From: Pseudomonadota bacterium
GTDB taxonomy: Bacteria; Pseudomonadota; Alphaproteobacteria; Sphingomonadales; Sphingomonadaceae
Length of the DNA stretch: 64,000 nucleotides
NCBI GenBank assembly: GCA_021849075.1
Contig: JAJZTH010000017.1
Coordinates: forward strand, 1-64,000
Direction of reading: 5' to 3'
A program made the translations under genes and the position numbers. Shown in pieces: positions 19,495-30,798 of the stretch (the first letter of the stretch is position 1; every line of letters begins with the position of its first letter). Under the pieces are notes generated by a model. That model was given only the letters and a program-made list of their open reading frames with translations, had not been told where the DNA came from and did no database searches.

Positions 19495-20594
19495 GTCTCC
19501 CGCTTCAACCGCCCGCCGCTGAGCACTGTCGCAGCGCCGGGGGCGATACGGCGGAGCGCCCCACCAACCAGCATCACGATGCCCAGCACGATCAGCGGCT
19601 GCGTCAACAGATAGAGCGGATAGAGCGGTTCGCCCATCCGGCCAAACAGCCCGCCCAGCACCGGCCCGCCCAGCCAGATCAGGATCAGATGGGCGCAGAA
19701 AAGGAAGAAGGCGTAAGGTTCGACCTGTAGCAGCCAGCCACGCGCAGGACTGCGCGCCAGCGCCCAGGCCAGCCGCCAGAAGGCGAGAGCCGCCGCCATC
19801 CGCACCGACAGGTCGAGCGCGGTCTGCGCCATGCGGGGGCCGCCATCGCCGATCGTCACCGAACGATAGAGTTGCGCGCCCATCAACAGCGCAAAGGGCA
19901 GCAGCGCCAGCAGCCAATGCCAGGTCACGACCCGATCCGCCCAGCCGCCGCGCCGCGCCATGATGCCGGTCACAAAGAAGAACAGGATCGACGCGCGCAT
20001 CAGCACCGGCGGCCCCAGCCCGGCGATATGGCAGGCCGCCGCCGTCAGGCCGATCATCGCTAGCATCCAGCCAGGCAGACGCACCAGCAGCGGCGCGGCG
20101 ACCATGCACAGGAACAGGTCGCGCAGGAAGGGCATCTGCACATTGATGTCAGGATTGCGGGTGAGGATCAGCACCTCGTCCACGGTCCACCAGATGGATT
20201 GCGGCTGCGGCGCGGACAGGTTGAACAGGCGCGCCGCGCCTGACACCAGGAAGATCGCGATGATATTCCACAGGATCATCGGCAGAACGATGGTGCGCGC
20301 CTTGCGCCGGACATGGCCGCCCCAGTCGCGGGTTCGGCTGGACGCCGCGACCAGCCAGCCCGATATCAGGCCCAGCAGCGGCACCGCGCTGCGCCCGAAC
20401 ATTTCCATCAGGAACCAGCGCAGGTCATCCTGCGGCGTGCCGCGCAGGGCGGCCAGCGCTTCGCCATTCTGCCCCGTCCAGGCATGAACATAGACGACGC
20501 CCAATATGCACACGACCCGCGCGATTGCGATCGCATCGGAGCGTCTGGCGCTATCGGTCGGGACTATTGGGGTCAAAAGGCGGCATCCTCGCAA
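19464..20594 (-). CDS. Acyltransferase family 3 membrane protein
   Basis: [17 protein letters not shown], multiple TM segments, acyltransferase_3 architecture. Confidence 0.8.
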   Translation of the reverse strand: MRGCRLLTPIVPTDSARRSDAIAIARVVCILGVVYVHAWTGQNGEALAALRGTPQDDLRWFLMEMFGRSAVPLLGLISGWLVAASSRTRDWGGHVRRKARTIVLPMILWNIIAIFLVSGAARLFNLSAPQPQSIWWTVDEVLILTRNPDINVQMPFLRDLFLCMVAAPLLVRLPGWMLAMIGLTAAACHIAGLGPPVLMRASILFFFVTGIMARRGGWADRVVTWHWLLALLPFALLMGAQLYRSVTIGDGGPRMAQTALDLSVRMAAALAFWRLAWALARSPARGWLLQVEPYAFFLFCAHLILIWLGGPVLGGLFGRMGEPLYPLYLLTQPLIVLGIVMLVGGALRRIAPGAATVLSGGRLKRETQASSRVAMA

Positions 20595-20803
20595 CTATGA
20601 TATCGACAATGCAGCAGGACGGCCCCTGTTCCAACCTGACATGGTCCGGTTCGAAATGGGCATGCCGCCGCCAATCGTCAATCATTGGGCTGCCCGCTGG
20701 TGCGGGTCGTGCAGGAATCAGGACTAAGCCATTCTTTACCTATCCGGGATAAACCCTGACGTCTTGCCGGAAGACGTTCCGGCGCAGGGGACGACAAAGG
20801 CCA

Positions 20804-22453
20804 ATGACCCATATGCCGGGCGCTCAATCCTTCACTTCCGCAACGGCGGCCATGGCCCATAATCAGTCGATGGGCATGGTGTTCCAGATTGCCGGCTCCA
20901 GTTCAAAGGTGCTGATCGACGCCCATCGCCTGGCCATATTGGGGCAGGATGAAGACCCCTCCATCGCCATGGCCGGGCAGGTCGGCAGTCAGGTGAAGAT
21001 GCGTGTGGGCAATAGCTGGCTGATCGCCAGCGTGCGCGCCATGACGCTGGATCAGGCCAGCAAGGGCATCGTCGCCGACATCGACTTTCTGGGCGAAGGG
21101 GACGAGGAAAGGCTGACCGGGCGCATCTATCATTTCCGGCGCGGCGTCACCCGTTATCCTACGCCCGGCACAGACATTTTCCCGGTGTCGAGCGCCGACA
21201 TGCAGCAAATCTATGCCGCAGACGATCGGCCGCATGTGCAGATTGGCACCGTCTATCCCACCAGCGACACGCGCGCCGCGCTCTATGTCGATTCAATGCT
21301 GGGCAAACATTTCGCGCTGCTCGGCTCCACCGGCACCGGCAAGTCGACCAGCGCCGCGCTGATCCTGCACCGCATCTGCGACCTGTCGCCACAGGGGCAT
21401 ATCGTCATGATCGACCCCCATGGTGAATATGGCGCAGCCTTTGCCGGCAATGGCGCGGTCTATGACGTCAGCAATCTGGCCCTGCCCTATTGGCTGATGA
21501 ATTTCGAGGAACATTGCGAAGTGTTCGTCACATCGCAGGGCGCGGACCGCACGGTCGACAGCGACATCCTCGCCAAATGCCTGCTCGCCGCGCGGTCGAA
21601 GAACCGGCTGGCCGAAAGCATCGGGCGGCTGACGGTGGATTCGCCGGTTCCCTATCTGTTGTCCGACCTGACCACCATCCTGCAAAATGAAATGGGCAAG
21701 CTGGACAAGGGCACCAATTCGCTGCCCTATATGCGCCTTAAAACCAAGATCGACGAGATCAAGGCCGATCCGCGTTACAGCTTCATGTTCTCGGGCATGC
21801 TGGTCGCCGATACGATGCAGCAGTTCATCGCCAAGATTTTCCGCCTGCCCGCCAATGGCAAGCCCATCTCCATCATCGACGTGTCGGCCATGCCGTCCGA
21901 CATCACGTCGACCGTGGTGTCGGTGCTGTCGCGGCTTGTGTTCGACTATGCCATCTGGGCGCGGGACGAGCCGCAGCGGCCGATCCTGCTCGTCTGCGAA
22001 GAGGCGCATCGCTACATTCCCAACAACACGACCGGATCGGGTCAGGCGGTGCGCAAGATATTGGAGCGGATCGCCAAGGAAGGCCGTAAATATGGCGTGT
22101 CTCTGGGCCTGATCACGCAGCGTCCGTCCGACCTTGCCGAAGGCGTGCTGTCGCAATGCGGCACGATCATATCGATGCGCCTCAACAACGACCGGGATCA
22201 GGCGTTCGTGAAAGCCGCCATGCCCGAAGGCGCGCGCGGCTTCCTCGATTCCATCCCCGCCCTGCGCAACCGGGAGGCGATCATCTGCGGCGAAGGCGTC
22301 GCCGTGCCGATCCGCGTGGCGCTCGACAATCTGGAAGAACATCGCCGTCCCGCGTCGAGCGATCCCAGCTTCACCGAGCTATGGCGGCAGTCGGGCAGCG
22401 AGAACGACATTCTCGAACGCACCATCACCCGCTGGCGCAGTCAGGGGCGTTAG
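20804..22453 (+). CDS. HerA-like FtsK/HerA-family ATPase
   Basis: LLGSTGTGKSTSAALILHRI (Walker A), VCEEAHRYIPN (Walker B), GLITQRPSDLAEGVLSQCGTIISMRLNNDRDQ. Confidence 0.88.
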   Translation: MTHMPGAQSFTSATAAMAHNQSMGMVFQIAGSSSKVLIDAHRLAILGQDEDPSIAMAGQVGSQVKMRVGNSWLIASVRAMTLDQASKGIVADIDFLGEGDEERLTGRIYHFRRGVTRYPTPGTDIFPVSSADMQQIYAADDRPHVQIGTVYPTSDTRAALYVDSMLGKHFALLGSTGTGKSTSAALILHRICDLSPQGHIVMIDPHGEYGAAFAGNGAVYDVSNLALPYWLMNFEEHCEVFVTSQGADRTVDSDILAKCLLAARSKNRLAESIGRLTVDSPVPYLLSDLTTILQNEMGKLDKGTNSLPYMRLKTKIDEIKADPRYSFMFSGMLVADTMQQFIAKIFRLPANGKPISIIDVSAMPSDITSTVVSVLSRLVFDYAIWARDEPQRPILLVCEEAHRYIPNNTTGSGQAVRKILERIAKEGRKYGVSLGLITQRPSDLAEGVLSQCGTIISMRLNNDRDQAFVKAAMPEGARGFLDSIPALRNREAIICGEGVAVPIRVALDNLEEHRRPASSDPSFTELWRQSGSENDILERTITRWRSQGR

Positions 22454-22459
22454 GCTGCA

Positions 22460-23941
22460 TCAGCCGGTCGGCGCAATGCGCCCTGCCGGCTCGCTTTCGC
22501 TGTTCACCACCTCGCGACATTCCTCGCCATGCACCGGCGCCATCAGCTTCGCCTTGCGCCAGCCGCCGTGCAGATAGACCAGCGCCGCCAGCGACAATGA
22601 CGCGATCGATCCGGCCGGGAAGCTGAGCCACAAGGCGTCCGCCCCCATCACCGGATAGGCCAGATGATAGAAGCCCAGCCGCACGCCGAACAAAGTGAAG
22701 GTCAGGATCACCAGCGGCGCCACAACCACGCCATTGGCGCGCATCACCCCGAACAAAATCATGGTGCAGCCGAACAGCAGGAAGCTCCAGCTGGCCAGCA
22801 ACTGCATGTGCCAGGCCGCATCGATCGCCGCCTGATTGCTGCCCAGGAACAGCGACAGCAACGGCGCATGAAACAGCAGGATGATCGCAATCATCGTGAT
22901 GGTGATGGCGAACAGATAGCCCATGCCAAAGCCGGTGATGCGGCTGATCCGGTCCCACCGGCCAGCGCCGACATTCTGCGCCGCCATGGCGCTGACCGCC
23001 GCGCCCATCGCCATCGCCGGCATCTGAAGATAGGTCCATATCTGCTGCGCCGCGCCATAGGCCGCCGTCACCAGCAATCCTTCGCGATTGACGAGGCCGA
23101 TCATGACGAGGCCGGAGGCGGACATGACGATCATCTGCAATCCCATGGGCAGCCCCTTGCCCACCAGCACGCGCATCTGGTCGGCCGCCGGCCACAGATA
23201 GCGCAGTTCCGGCCCGCGCAGGCGCAGCGGCAAATCCTTTGCATAAATGAAGGCGATGACGCCGATCAGGCTGACGAAGCCCGCCGCCGCCGTGGCCGCC
23301 GCCGACCCGGCAATGCCAAAGGCCGGGATCGGTCCCAGCCCCAGGATCAGCACCGGATTGAGCACCAGGTCGATGGCGACGCTGACGATCATGAAGATCA
23401 GCGGCGTGCGCGCATCGCCCGCGCCGCGCAGGCCCATCATGATCATGACGACCAGCAAGGTTGCCGGCATGGCGAAGAAAATGACGCGCAGATAGACCAG
23501 CGCCAGATCGAACGCTTCGGCCGGGGTCGCCAGCAACCGCAGCAGCGCCGGCGCGCCGATCCAGCCGCCGATCGCCACGCCCAGCCCCATGATCGTGCAG
23601 AAACCGACCGCAGAACCAAAGGCGCGCCGCGCCGCATCCAGATCGCGCGCGCCCACTGATTGCGCGATGACCACGGTGGACGCCATGCCGAAACCGAACA
23701 CGACCGAGAACATCAGAAACATGATGATATTGGCGTTGGCAGTCGCCGCCAGCGCCTGCGCACCCAGAAAGCGGCCGACCCAGATGGCGTTGATCGACCC
23801 GTTGAGCGACTGGAGGATGTTGGACGCCAGCGTGGGAATGGCGAACAGCAGCAGGGTCGATCCGATCGGTCCCTGCGTCAGATCCCTTGCGCCTTGCCCC
23901 GGTCCACTCATCCCTGCCCCCTTGTTCTTGAGCAGGCTCAT
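22460..23941 (-). CDS. MATE family efflux transporter
   Basis: GPIGSTLLLFAIPTLASNILQSLNGSINAIWVGRFLG, 12-TM layout; alternative start about 10 codons in. Confidence 0.92.
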   Translation of the reverse strand: MSLLKNKGAGMSGPGQGARDLTQGPIGSTLLLFAIPTLASNILQSLNGSINAIWVGRFLGAQALAATANANIIMFLMFSVVFGFGMASTVVIAQSVGARDLDAARRAFGSAVGFCTIMGLGVAIGGWIGAPALLRLLATPAEAFDLALVYLRVIFFAMPATLLVVMIMMGLRGAGDARTPLIFMIVSVAIDLVLNPVLILGLGPIPAFGIAGSAAATAAAGFVSLIGVIAFIYAKDLPLRLRGPELRYLWPAADQMRVLVGKGLPMGLQMIVMSASGLVMIGLVNREGLLVTAAYGAAQQIWTYLQMPAMAMGAAVSAMAAQNVGAGRWDRISRITGFGMGYLFAITITMIAIILLFHAPLLSLFLGSNQAAIDAAWHMQLLASWSFLLFGCTMILFGVMRANGVVVAPLVILTFTLFGVRLGFYHLAYPVMGADALWLSFPAGSIASLSLAALVYLHGGWRKAKLMAPVHGEECREVVNSESEPAGRIAPTG

Positions 23942-23956
23942 TAGAAGGAACCCCTC

Positions 23957-24052
23957 CTCCGTTCGCCCTGAGCCTGTCGAAGGGCTGCTCTTATTCCAGA
24001 AAAGAACAGGGCTTCGACAAGCTCTCCTGAGCGGAGTCGAAGGGCCGAACGG
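23957..24052. repeat. Intergenic palindromic repeat, GTTCGCCCTGAGC family, copy 1
   Basis: ccgttcgccctgagcctgtcgaagggctg .. ggcttcgacaagctctcctgagcggagtcgaagggccgaacgg. Confidence 0.8.
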
Positions 24053-24070
24053 AGAAGTATTTGTAACGCC

Positions 24071-26770
24071 TTAGCCCAGCCGGTCCAGCGCCGCCTTCAG
24101 CCGTTCCGCCTCTGCGGTCTTTTCGGCATGATCCTCGCGCGCCTTGGCGACGGCTTCGGGCTTGGCCTTTTCGACGAAGCTGGGGTTGGACAGGCGACCG
24201 CCCAGACCATCGCGCTCCTTCTCCGCAGCAGCCAGCGCCTTGGCGAGGCGGGTCTTTTCCGCCGCAATGTCGATCACGCCTTCCAGCGGCAGGATGAAGG
24301 TCGCTTCATCCACCACGATCTGCGCCGCGCCGCCCGCTGGCGGCTCGCCGAAGGTCAGGCTTTCCACGCGGCCCAGACGCGCCAGCGCCACGCCCTGACG
24401 GTCGAGACGGCGCTGCGTCCCCTCCGCCGCATCACGCACCACCATGGGCAGCTTCGCGCCCGGCGGCACGTTGAGTTCGGTCCGCGCGGTGCGGATCGCG
24501 CTCACCAGCCGGATCAGCCAGTCGATTTCCGCCTGCGCATCACTGTCCACAGCGGCCAGCGCCTGCGGCCACTGTGCGACGATCAGTTCGTTCGCGCGGT
24601 CGCCGGTCAGGTGCCACAATTCTTCGGTGATGAAGGGCATGAAGGGGTGGAGCATGACCAATATCTGATCGAACGCCCAGCCCGCGACGGCCTTCGTCTC
24701 GTCATCCATCGCGCCCTTGGTCAGTTCGATATACCAGTCGCAAAACTGGTCCCAGACAAAATGATAGATGGCGTTGGCGGCCGCGTCGAAACGCAATTCT
24801 GTCATCGCTGTGTCGATCGCCTGCACGGTCGCCACCGTTTCCGCGATGATCCAGCGATTGACCGGCAGCGTGGCGTGCGGCGCTTCGTGGGAGGTCGATG
24901 CGGTGACGCCGTTCGACTGGAGGAAGCGCGCCGCGTTCCACAGCTTGGTCGCGAAGTTGCGATAGCCCTCGACCCGCTTCTCATCCATCTTCACGTCGCG
25001 GCCCTGGCTTTCCATCGCCGCCATGAAGAAGCGCAGCGCATCCGCGCCGAACTTATCGATCAGGCCAAGCGGATCGACCACATTGCCCTTGGACTTGGAC
25101 ATTTTCTGCCCATCGGCCGCGCGGACGAGGCCGTGGAGATAGAGCTTCTTCCACGGAACCGCGCCCATGAACTCCATCCCCTGCATCGCCATACGCGCGT
25201 CCCAGAAGAACAGGATGTCGAAGCCGCTGATCAGCAGATCATTGGGATAATGGCGCGACAGCTTTTCGGTCGGTTCCGGCCAGCCCAGCGTGCCGAAGGG
25301 CCAGAGAGCGGAGGAAAACCAGGTGTCGAGCACGTCGGGATCGCGCGTCAGCACCTTGTTGCCGGCCAGTGCTTGCGCTTCGGCCTCGCTCTCCGCGACA
25401 TAGCTGTTGCCGTCTTCATCGAACCAGGCCGGAATCTGATGGCCCCACCACAGCTGACGCGACACGCACCAGGGCTGGATATTCTCCATCCAGTTGAAGA
25501 AGGTCTTTTCCCATGTCTTGGGTACGATCTCGATCGCGCCGTCGCGCACGGCCTGCATGGGCGCAATGGCCAGCTTTTCCGCGTCGACATACCATTGATC
25601 GGTCAGCCAGGGTTCGATGACCACGTTGGAGCGGTCGCCGAACGGCGTCTGGATGGTGCGCGGCTCGAAATCGGCCGACACTTCCTCGCCTTCCTTATTC
25701 TTGGTGACATGCGGCACGAGGAAGCCGAGCGCCTTCATCTCCGCCACCACGGCTTCGCGCGCGCCGTCCACGCCATCCTTCTTGAAGCGATGCAGCCCCA
25801 GGAAGCGGTCGGGGATCAGGCCGTCGGCGGTCTGGACGACATTGGCGTCAGCGTCGAACATGTTGAGCATCTCGCCGGCCTTGAAGCCCGCGCGCTTGCC
25901 CACGTCAAAGTCGTTGAAGTCATGGCCCGGCGTGATCTTGACCGCGCCGGTGCCCAGCGCCGGATCGGCATGTTCGTCGGCCACGATGGCGAAACGCCGA
26001 CCGGTGATCGGCTGGAGGATGTCCTTGCCGATGACGGCCTTGTAGCGCTCATCCTCGGGATGCACGGCGATCGCCATGTCGGCCAGCATCGTTTCCGGCC
26101 GCGTGGTCGCGACCACGATATGATCGCTGCCGTCGGCCAGCGTTACGCCATCGGCCAGCGGATAGCGGAAGCGCCAGAAGCCGCCCTTCGTCTCGACCGT
26201 CTCGACTTCAAGGTCGGAAATGGCCGAGCGGAAATGCGGGTCCCAGTTCACCAGCCGCTTGTTGCGATAGAGCAGGCCGCGCTTGTGCAGTTCGACGAAG
26301 GTCTTGACGACCGCCTTGGAAAAGCCCTCGTCCATGGTGAAGCGTTCGTTCGCCCAGTCCATGGAGCAACCCAGCCGCCGCAACTGGCCAGTGATGGCGC
26401 CGCCGCTCTCGGCCTTCCATTCCCACACCTTCTCGACGAACTGCTCGCGGGTGTAGTTGCTGCGCTTGTCCTGCCGCGCTTCCATCTGCCGCTCGACCAC
26501 CATCTGCGTCGCGATGCCGGCATGATCGGTGCCGACCACCCACAAAGCATCCTTGCCGCGCAGCCGCTCGTACCGGATCACGATATCCTGCAAGGTGTTG
26601 TCGAGCGCATGGCCGATATGCAGGCTGCCCGTGACGTTCGGCGGCGGATTGACGATGGTGAAGGGCGTCGCGTCCGGGCGTTCGGGGCGGAACAGGCCCT
26701 TCTCTTCCCAATGGGCGTACCAGCGGGATTCGATATCGGCGGGATCAAAGGTTTTGGGCAGCTCGGTCAT
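24071..26770 (-). CDS. valS: Valine--tRNA ligase
   Basis: [21 protein letters not shown] (HIGH), [15 protein letters not shown] (KMSKS); start placed at MTELPKTF. Confidence 0.97.
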   Translation of the reverse strand: MTELPKTFDPADIESRWYAHWEEKGLFRPERPDATPFTIVNPPPNVTGSLHIGHALDNTLQDIVIRYERLRGKDALWVVGTDHAGIATQMVVERQMEARQDKRSNYTREQFVEKVWEWKAESGGAITGQLRRLGCSMDWANERFTMDEGFSKAVVKTFVELHKRGLLYRNKRLVNWDPHFRSAISDLEVETVETKGGFWRFRYPLADGVTLADGSDHIVVATTRPETMLADMAIAVHPEDERYKAVIGKDILQPITGRRFAIVADEHADPALGTGAVKITPGHDFNDFDVGKRAGFKAGEMLNMFDADANVVQTADGLIPDRFLGLHRFKKDGVDGAREAVVAEMKALGFLVPHVTKNKEGEEVSADFEPRTIQTPFGDRSNVVIEPWLTDQWYVDAEKLAIAPMQAVRDGAIEIVPKTWEKTFFNWMENIQPWCVSRQLWWGHQIPAWFDEDGNSYVAESEAEAQALAGNKVLTRDPDVLDTWFSSALWPFGTLGWPEPTEKLSRHYPNDLLISGFDILFFWDARMAMQGMEFMGAVPWKKLYLHGLVRAADGQKMSKSKGNVVDPLGLIDKFGADALRFFMAAMESQGRDVKMDEKRVEGYRNFATKLWNAARFLQSNGVTASTSHEAPHATLPVNRWIIAETVATVQAIDTAMTELRFDAAANAIYHFVWDQFCDWYIELTKGAMDDETKAVAGWAFDQILVMLHPFMPFITEELWHLTGDRANELIVAQWPQALAAVDSDAQAEIDWLIRLVSAIRTARTELNVPPGAKLPMVVRDAAEGTQRRLDRQGVALARLGRVESLTFGEPPAGGAAQIVVDEATFILPLEGVIDIAAEKTRLAKALAAAEKERDGLGGRLSNPSFVEKAKPEAVAKAREDHAEKTAEAERLKAALDRLG

Positions 26771-26813
26771 GGGAAGGCGCCTTAATCCGCCTTCCCCTGT
26801 CATTCCAGCGCTT

Positions 26814-28862
26814 TTACGGTTTCATCCACTTGTCCAGCCAGCCCAGCGCCTCGCCATACCATTGCAGCGAGTTTTTGGGCTTGAGAACCCAGTGATTTTC
26901 GTCCGGGAAGACCAGCAGTTTCGAGGGAATATCCCGCCGCTGGAGCGCGGTGAAGGCGGCCAGCCCCTGCGTATAGGGGATGCGGAAATCCTTTTCGCCG
27001 GTCACGACCAGCATCGGCGTCTTCCATGCGGCGACATGGTTGACCGGGTTCCATTTTTCGAACTCTTCCGACTTTTCATAATAGGGACCGCCATGTTCCC
27101 ATTCGTCGAACCAGAGTTCCTCGGTTTCATAGGCCATGGCCCGAGCATCGAAAACGCCATCATGCTGGACGATACATTTGAACCCGTCGGCCCATTGCCC
27201 CTCGATCCAGTTCATCATGTACCCGCCATAGCTGGCGCCCAGCGCGCAGGCGTTACTCGCATCCACCGCCGCGTCTTTCGCGGCAGCAGCGGCAAGGCCC
27301 AGCTTGAGGTCTTCGAGCGGCTTGCCGCCCCAATCCTTGTTGATGGCGTCGGTAAAGGCTTGCCCATAGCCGGTGGAGCCGTGAAAATCGACGATCACCG
27401 CCGCATAGCCATGGGCTGCAAAGGCTTTGGGATTCCAGCGATAGGACCATGAATCGTTAAAGCTGCCCTGCGGCCCGCCATGGACCAGGAAGGCGACCGG
27501 CAGCTTGCCCGTTGCGCCTTTGGGCTTCACGATCTGGCCCCAGACGGTGTCGCCATTCGCGCCCTTGAAGCTGTAGCGTTCGACCGACACATCATCGACG
27601 CCCGCGAGTTTCGCGGCGTTCACATCGGTCAGGCGGACGGGCTTGCCTTTTGCCGGCATCTGCCAGAAATCGGCGGGCGACTGGATGCTGTCCAGCGCAT
27701 AGACGAACCCGCCCTTGGGCAACGGCACGACGCTGCCGGCATGGCCCTTCTCCGTCAGACGCACCACTTTGCCCGACGCGGCGTCGACCCGGAACACCGG
27801 ATTGTCGAGCACATCATTGGCGGTGACGAGCAGCCCCTTGCCGGTCGCCTCCCACGCGATCGAGGCGACCGAGCGGTCCCAGCCTTGCGTCAGCGCCTTC
27901 GTCTCGCCGCTGGCGATGTTGCGCAGCATCAGCACTTGCCGATCCGCCTCATAGCCCGGCCGCGCCATCGCCACATAGGCCAGCCACTTCCCGTCCGGCG
28001 ACACGGTAGGCAGCGTATCGGTCGCGTCATTGGCGTCGGTCAGGTTCACCGGCGCGGCGCTGCCATCGGCGGGGACTGAAAAAATATCCAGATTGGTCGA
28101 CAATGGCTCGATCCGGCCCGCCTCACGCAATGCGAAGAACAGGGTCTTGCCGTCCCTGCCCCAGGCGATTTCCTCCGCGCCGCCAAAAGGCTTGGACGGG
28201 CTGTCGCCGACAAGCCCGCCCATCACCGACACGGCCGGGCCGCCGGCGACCGGCATGACGAAAATCTGCGATCGCTGGCCGTCCGACCATGTGTCCCAAT
28301 GGCGCACGAACATCTGGTCATAGACGCGGCCCGATCCCGCTTCTTTCGGAGCATCCGCCTTCATGTCGTCGATCGTCTTCGCGCCCACCGGGCGATCGGC
28401 CCATAGCGCGACCTTGCCGCCGTCCGGGCTGAGCAGAAAACCGGAAATGCCGCCGGGCGCCTTGCTGATCTGCACCGGATCGCCGCCGGACAGCGCCACC
28501 CGCCACAGCTGATCGTCGCCGCTGGCGTTGGACTGAAAATAGAGCGTGGAGCCGTCGGGCGAAAAGACCGGCGACGCCTCATTCTTGTCCGGCTTCGACG
28601 CGATCAGTCGGGGCGTTTTTCCCGACTTGCTGATGTCGAGCAGATAGAGGTCGGTCCGCCCCCTGTTGCCGGCCAGATCGGTGCTGCGCAGTTGATAGGC
28701 CAGCCATTTGCCATCCGGCGACACGGCCGGCGCGCCGATTCGGTCCAGCGCCACCATGTCGGCGGGGGTGAAGGGCCGGGCGAAGGCGGGCGCCGGACAC
28801 AGGGCCACCATAGCGGGCGCCAGCGCGGTGGCGGCCAGCGCAGCAGTCAGGATTTTCTTCAT
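26814..28862 (-). CDS. S9 family prolyl oligopeptidase/dipeptidyl aminopeptidase, exported
   Basis: Signal peptide [24 protein letters not shown]-like TolB repeats; catalytic [11 protein letters not shown], HxxDxxVP-like C-terminus. Confidence 0.93.
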   Translation of the reverse strand: MKKILTAALAATALAPAMVALCPAPAFARPFTPADMVALDRIGAPAVSPDGKWLAYQLRSTDLAGNRGRTDLYLLDISKSGKTPRLIASKPDKNEASPVFSPDGSTLYFQSNASGDDQLWRVALSGGDPVQISKAPGGISGFLLSPDGGKVALWADRPVGAKTIDDMKADAPKEAGSGRVYDQMFVRHWDTWSDGQRSQIFVMPVAGGPAVSVMGGLVGDSPSKPFGGAEEIAWGRDGKTLFFALREAGRIEPLSTNLDIFSVPADGSAAPVNLTDANDATDTLPTVSPDGKWLAYVAMARPGYEADRQVLMLRNIASGETKALTQGWDRSVASIAWEATGKGLLVTANDVLDNPVFRVDAASGKVVRLTEKGHAGSVVPLPKGGFVYALDSIQSPADFWQMPAKGKPVRLTDVNAAKLAGVDDVSVERYSFKGANGDTVWGQIVKPKGATGKLPVAFLVHGGPQGSFNDSWSYRWNPKAFAAHGYAAVIVDFHGSTGYGQAFTDAINKDWGGKPLEDLKLGLAAAAAKDAAVDASNACALGASYGGYMMNWIEGQWADGFKCIVQHDGVFDARAMAYETEELWFDEWEHGGPYYEKSEEFEKWNPVNHVAAWKTPMLVVTGEKDFRIPYTQGLAAFTALQRRDIPSKLLVFPDENHWVLKPKNSLQWYGEALGWLDKWMKP

Positions 28863-29006
28863 GAGACAGGCTTTCCAGATCGATCGCCCGCGCCCCGACA
28901 GGACGTCATGGGGCGGCGGGCGATACGGATGATGGCCAAGGACTAGTCCTGGACGGCTGTGCCGACAAGCCCGCGCGCTTCTGGAAAGTAACGCGGACAA
29001 GTCCGC

Positions 29007-30140
29007 TCAGGCGACGACGCCCTCCGCCTTTGCAAATGCGTCCAGCTTCGCGAGGCAGGTGGCGCGATATCCCTCGTCCATCCATCCCGCATTGAAGGCG
29101 TTGCGCGACAGCATGACCAGTTCCGCTTTGGTCAGCGCGCTGCGCGCCTGCGCCTTGACCAGCACGTCGTTCAGATATTCGCTGCCCATATAGGCGGGAT
29201 CATCGGAATTGATGGTGAGGGTAAGGCCCGCATCGATCATGCCGCGCACCACATCGACCGGCGGCGCAGCCCCGCGCACCGTGCCGGAAAAGCTGGGGCA
29301 GACGGTGAAGGTCAGGTTCCGGGCCTTGGCCGCCGCAATCAGTTCAGGCGACTCCAATATATTGCCGCCATGGTCGATGCGGTCGACCTGCAACTCCACG
29401 ATCGCCTGACGCAGATGATCCAGAATATCCTTCTGGTTAAGGTCGCAATGCGCCGTCACCTTCAGCCCCGCCGCGCGCGCCTTGGCGAAATGGGCCGCAA
29501 ATTTGGTCGGCGGATTGTCCTTTTCATCGGAGTCCAGCCCGACCGCGACCAGTTGATCGCGAAAAGGCAGCCCCGCATCCAGCGCCGCCATCGCCGATTC
29601 GGCCGTCAGGTCGCGCACGAAACAGAGGATGAGCTGCGACCGGACGCCCAGCTTCGCCGCCGCATCCTGTCGCGCATGGGTGATGCCGCCGATCACCGCC
29701 GCCATCGGCACGCCGCGTTTCAGATGCTCCTGCGGGTCGAAGAACATTTCGGCGTAGAGGATGTTCTGCGACGCGGCCTTGGCCAGATAGGCATAGGCGA
29801 GGTCGTAGAAATCCTGCTCCGTCCGCAGCACCTGCATCCCGTCATAATAGATGGCCAGGAAGCTGGGCAGGTCATGATAACGATAGCTGGCCTTCATCGC
29901 GGCGACATCGGCAAAGGGCAGGTTCAGCCCGTTGCGCTTCGCCAGCGCGAATTTCATCTCCGCTTCCAGCGTGCCTTCCAGATGGACATGATATTCCGCC
30001 TTGGGCAGGGCGGCGATGAAACGGGCCATATCGGCGGCATCGCCGCTGGTCGCCGCCATGGCCGGAAATGAGGGAAGACAGGCGACGACGCCCGCGCCCA
30101 TCATGCCACGAACGAGCGCGCGCCGGCTTGCCTGCATCAT
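29007..30140 (-). CDS. Adenosine deaminase family protein with N-terminal Tat-like signal
   Basis: MMQASRRALVRGMMGAGVVACLPSFPAMA; LPKAEYHVHLEGTLE; DRIDHGGNI; TINSDDPAYMG. Confidence 0.92.
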   Translation of the reverse strand: MMQASRRALVRGMMGAGVVACLPSFPAMAATSGDAADMARFIAALPKAEYHVHLEGTLEAEMKFALAKRNGLNLPFADVAAMKASYRYHDLPSFLAIYYDGMQVLRTEQDFYDLAYAYLAKAASQNILYAEMFFDPQEHLKRGVPMAAVIGGITHARQDAAAKLGVRSQLILCFVRDLTAESAMAALDAGLPFRDQLVAVGLDSDEKDNPPTKFAAHFAKARAAGLKVTAHCDLNQKDILDHLRQAIVELQVDRIDHGGNILESPELIAAAKARNLTFTVCPSFSGTVRGAAPPVDVVRGMIDAGLTLTINSDDPAYMGSEYLNDVLVKAQARSALTKAELVMLSRNAFNAGWMDEGYRATCLAKLDAFAKAEGVVA

Positions 30141-30246
30141 TGAACCCCCCTTGAAAACCCGGCCTTCTATCCGGGGATCGGGGTGGGACTGTCCATCATG
30201 ATATGGTTCACGCCCCGTACCAAAAAAGCGGTAGGGGGCGGGAGGA

Positions 30247-30726
30247 TCACCGTCCCGTGATGCGGGCGATTTCCTTGGCCACCATTTCTTCGACCATCGA
30301 AGGCAGGCGGGTGTCCAGCCATTCCTTCAGCATGGGCTTCAGCATCGAACGGACCAGCCCTTCGAGCGTGTTGTCGCCGCCATCCTTGGGCGTGACCAGC
30401 ATGGAGGACAAAGCGGACAGCGAATGACGCGCGGCCACTTCGCTTTCGACCGACAGGATCGAATCGTCGGTTTCGGCGGCAACGGTCTTGGGCGCTGCTT
30501 TGGGAGCGGGCACGGCTTCCTCCTCCGCAATCTCTTCGGTCAGTTCCAGCACTTCCTCGATCACCGGCTGCGGGATCGGCTGAAGCGGCGGCAGGGCGGC
30601 CGCCTTGGCTTCGCCGCGCGGCCTGCGTGGCGCGGCCTGCACCGCTTCCTCACCCTCTTCGGCAATGATCCGCTTGATGGACGAGAGTATCTCTTCCATC
30701 GAGGGTTCCTTGGTCATGTCACCCAT
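30247..30726 (-). CDS. popZ: PopZ/DUF2497 family polar organizing protein
   Basis: KEPSMEEILSSIKRIIAEE at N-terminus, acidic proline-rich linker, LEGLVRSMLKPMLKEWLDTRLPSMVEEMVAKEIARI at C-terminus; near valS. Confidence 0.85.
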   Translation of the reverse strand: MGDMTKEPSMEEILSSIKRIIAEEGEEAVQAAPRRPRGEAKAAALPPLQPIPQPVIEEVLELTEEIAEEEAVPAPKAAPKTVAAETDDSILSVESEVAARHSLSALSSMLVTPKDGGDNTLEGLVRSMLKPMLKEWLDTRLPSMVEEMVAKEIARITGR

Positions 30727-30798
30727 GGATAGTCCCCGTCCAAAACGCATTGCGCACCCTTCACGCTTTTATGATTACCCGGCCGGGTTAACAAGCGG

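Noticed and set aside
24128-26785. 885-aa plus-strand ORF
   Set aside because: Fully antisense to valS; low-complexity R/H/D/Q-rich translation typical of GC-rich mirror frames
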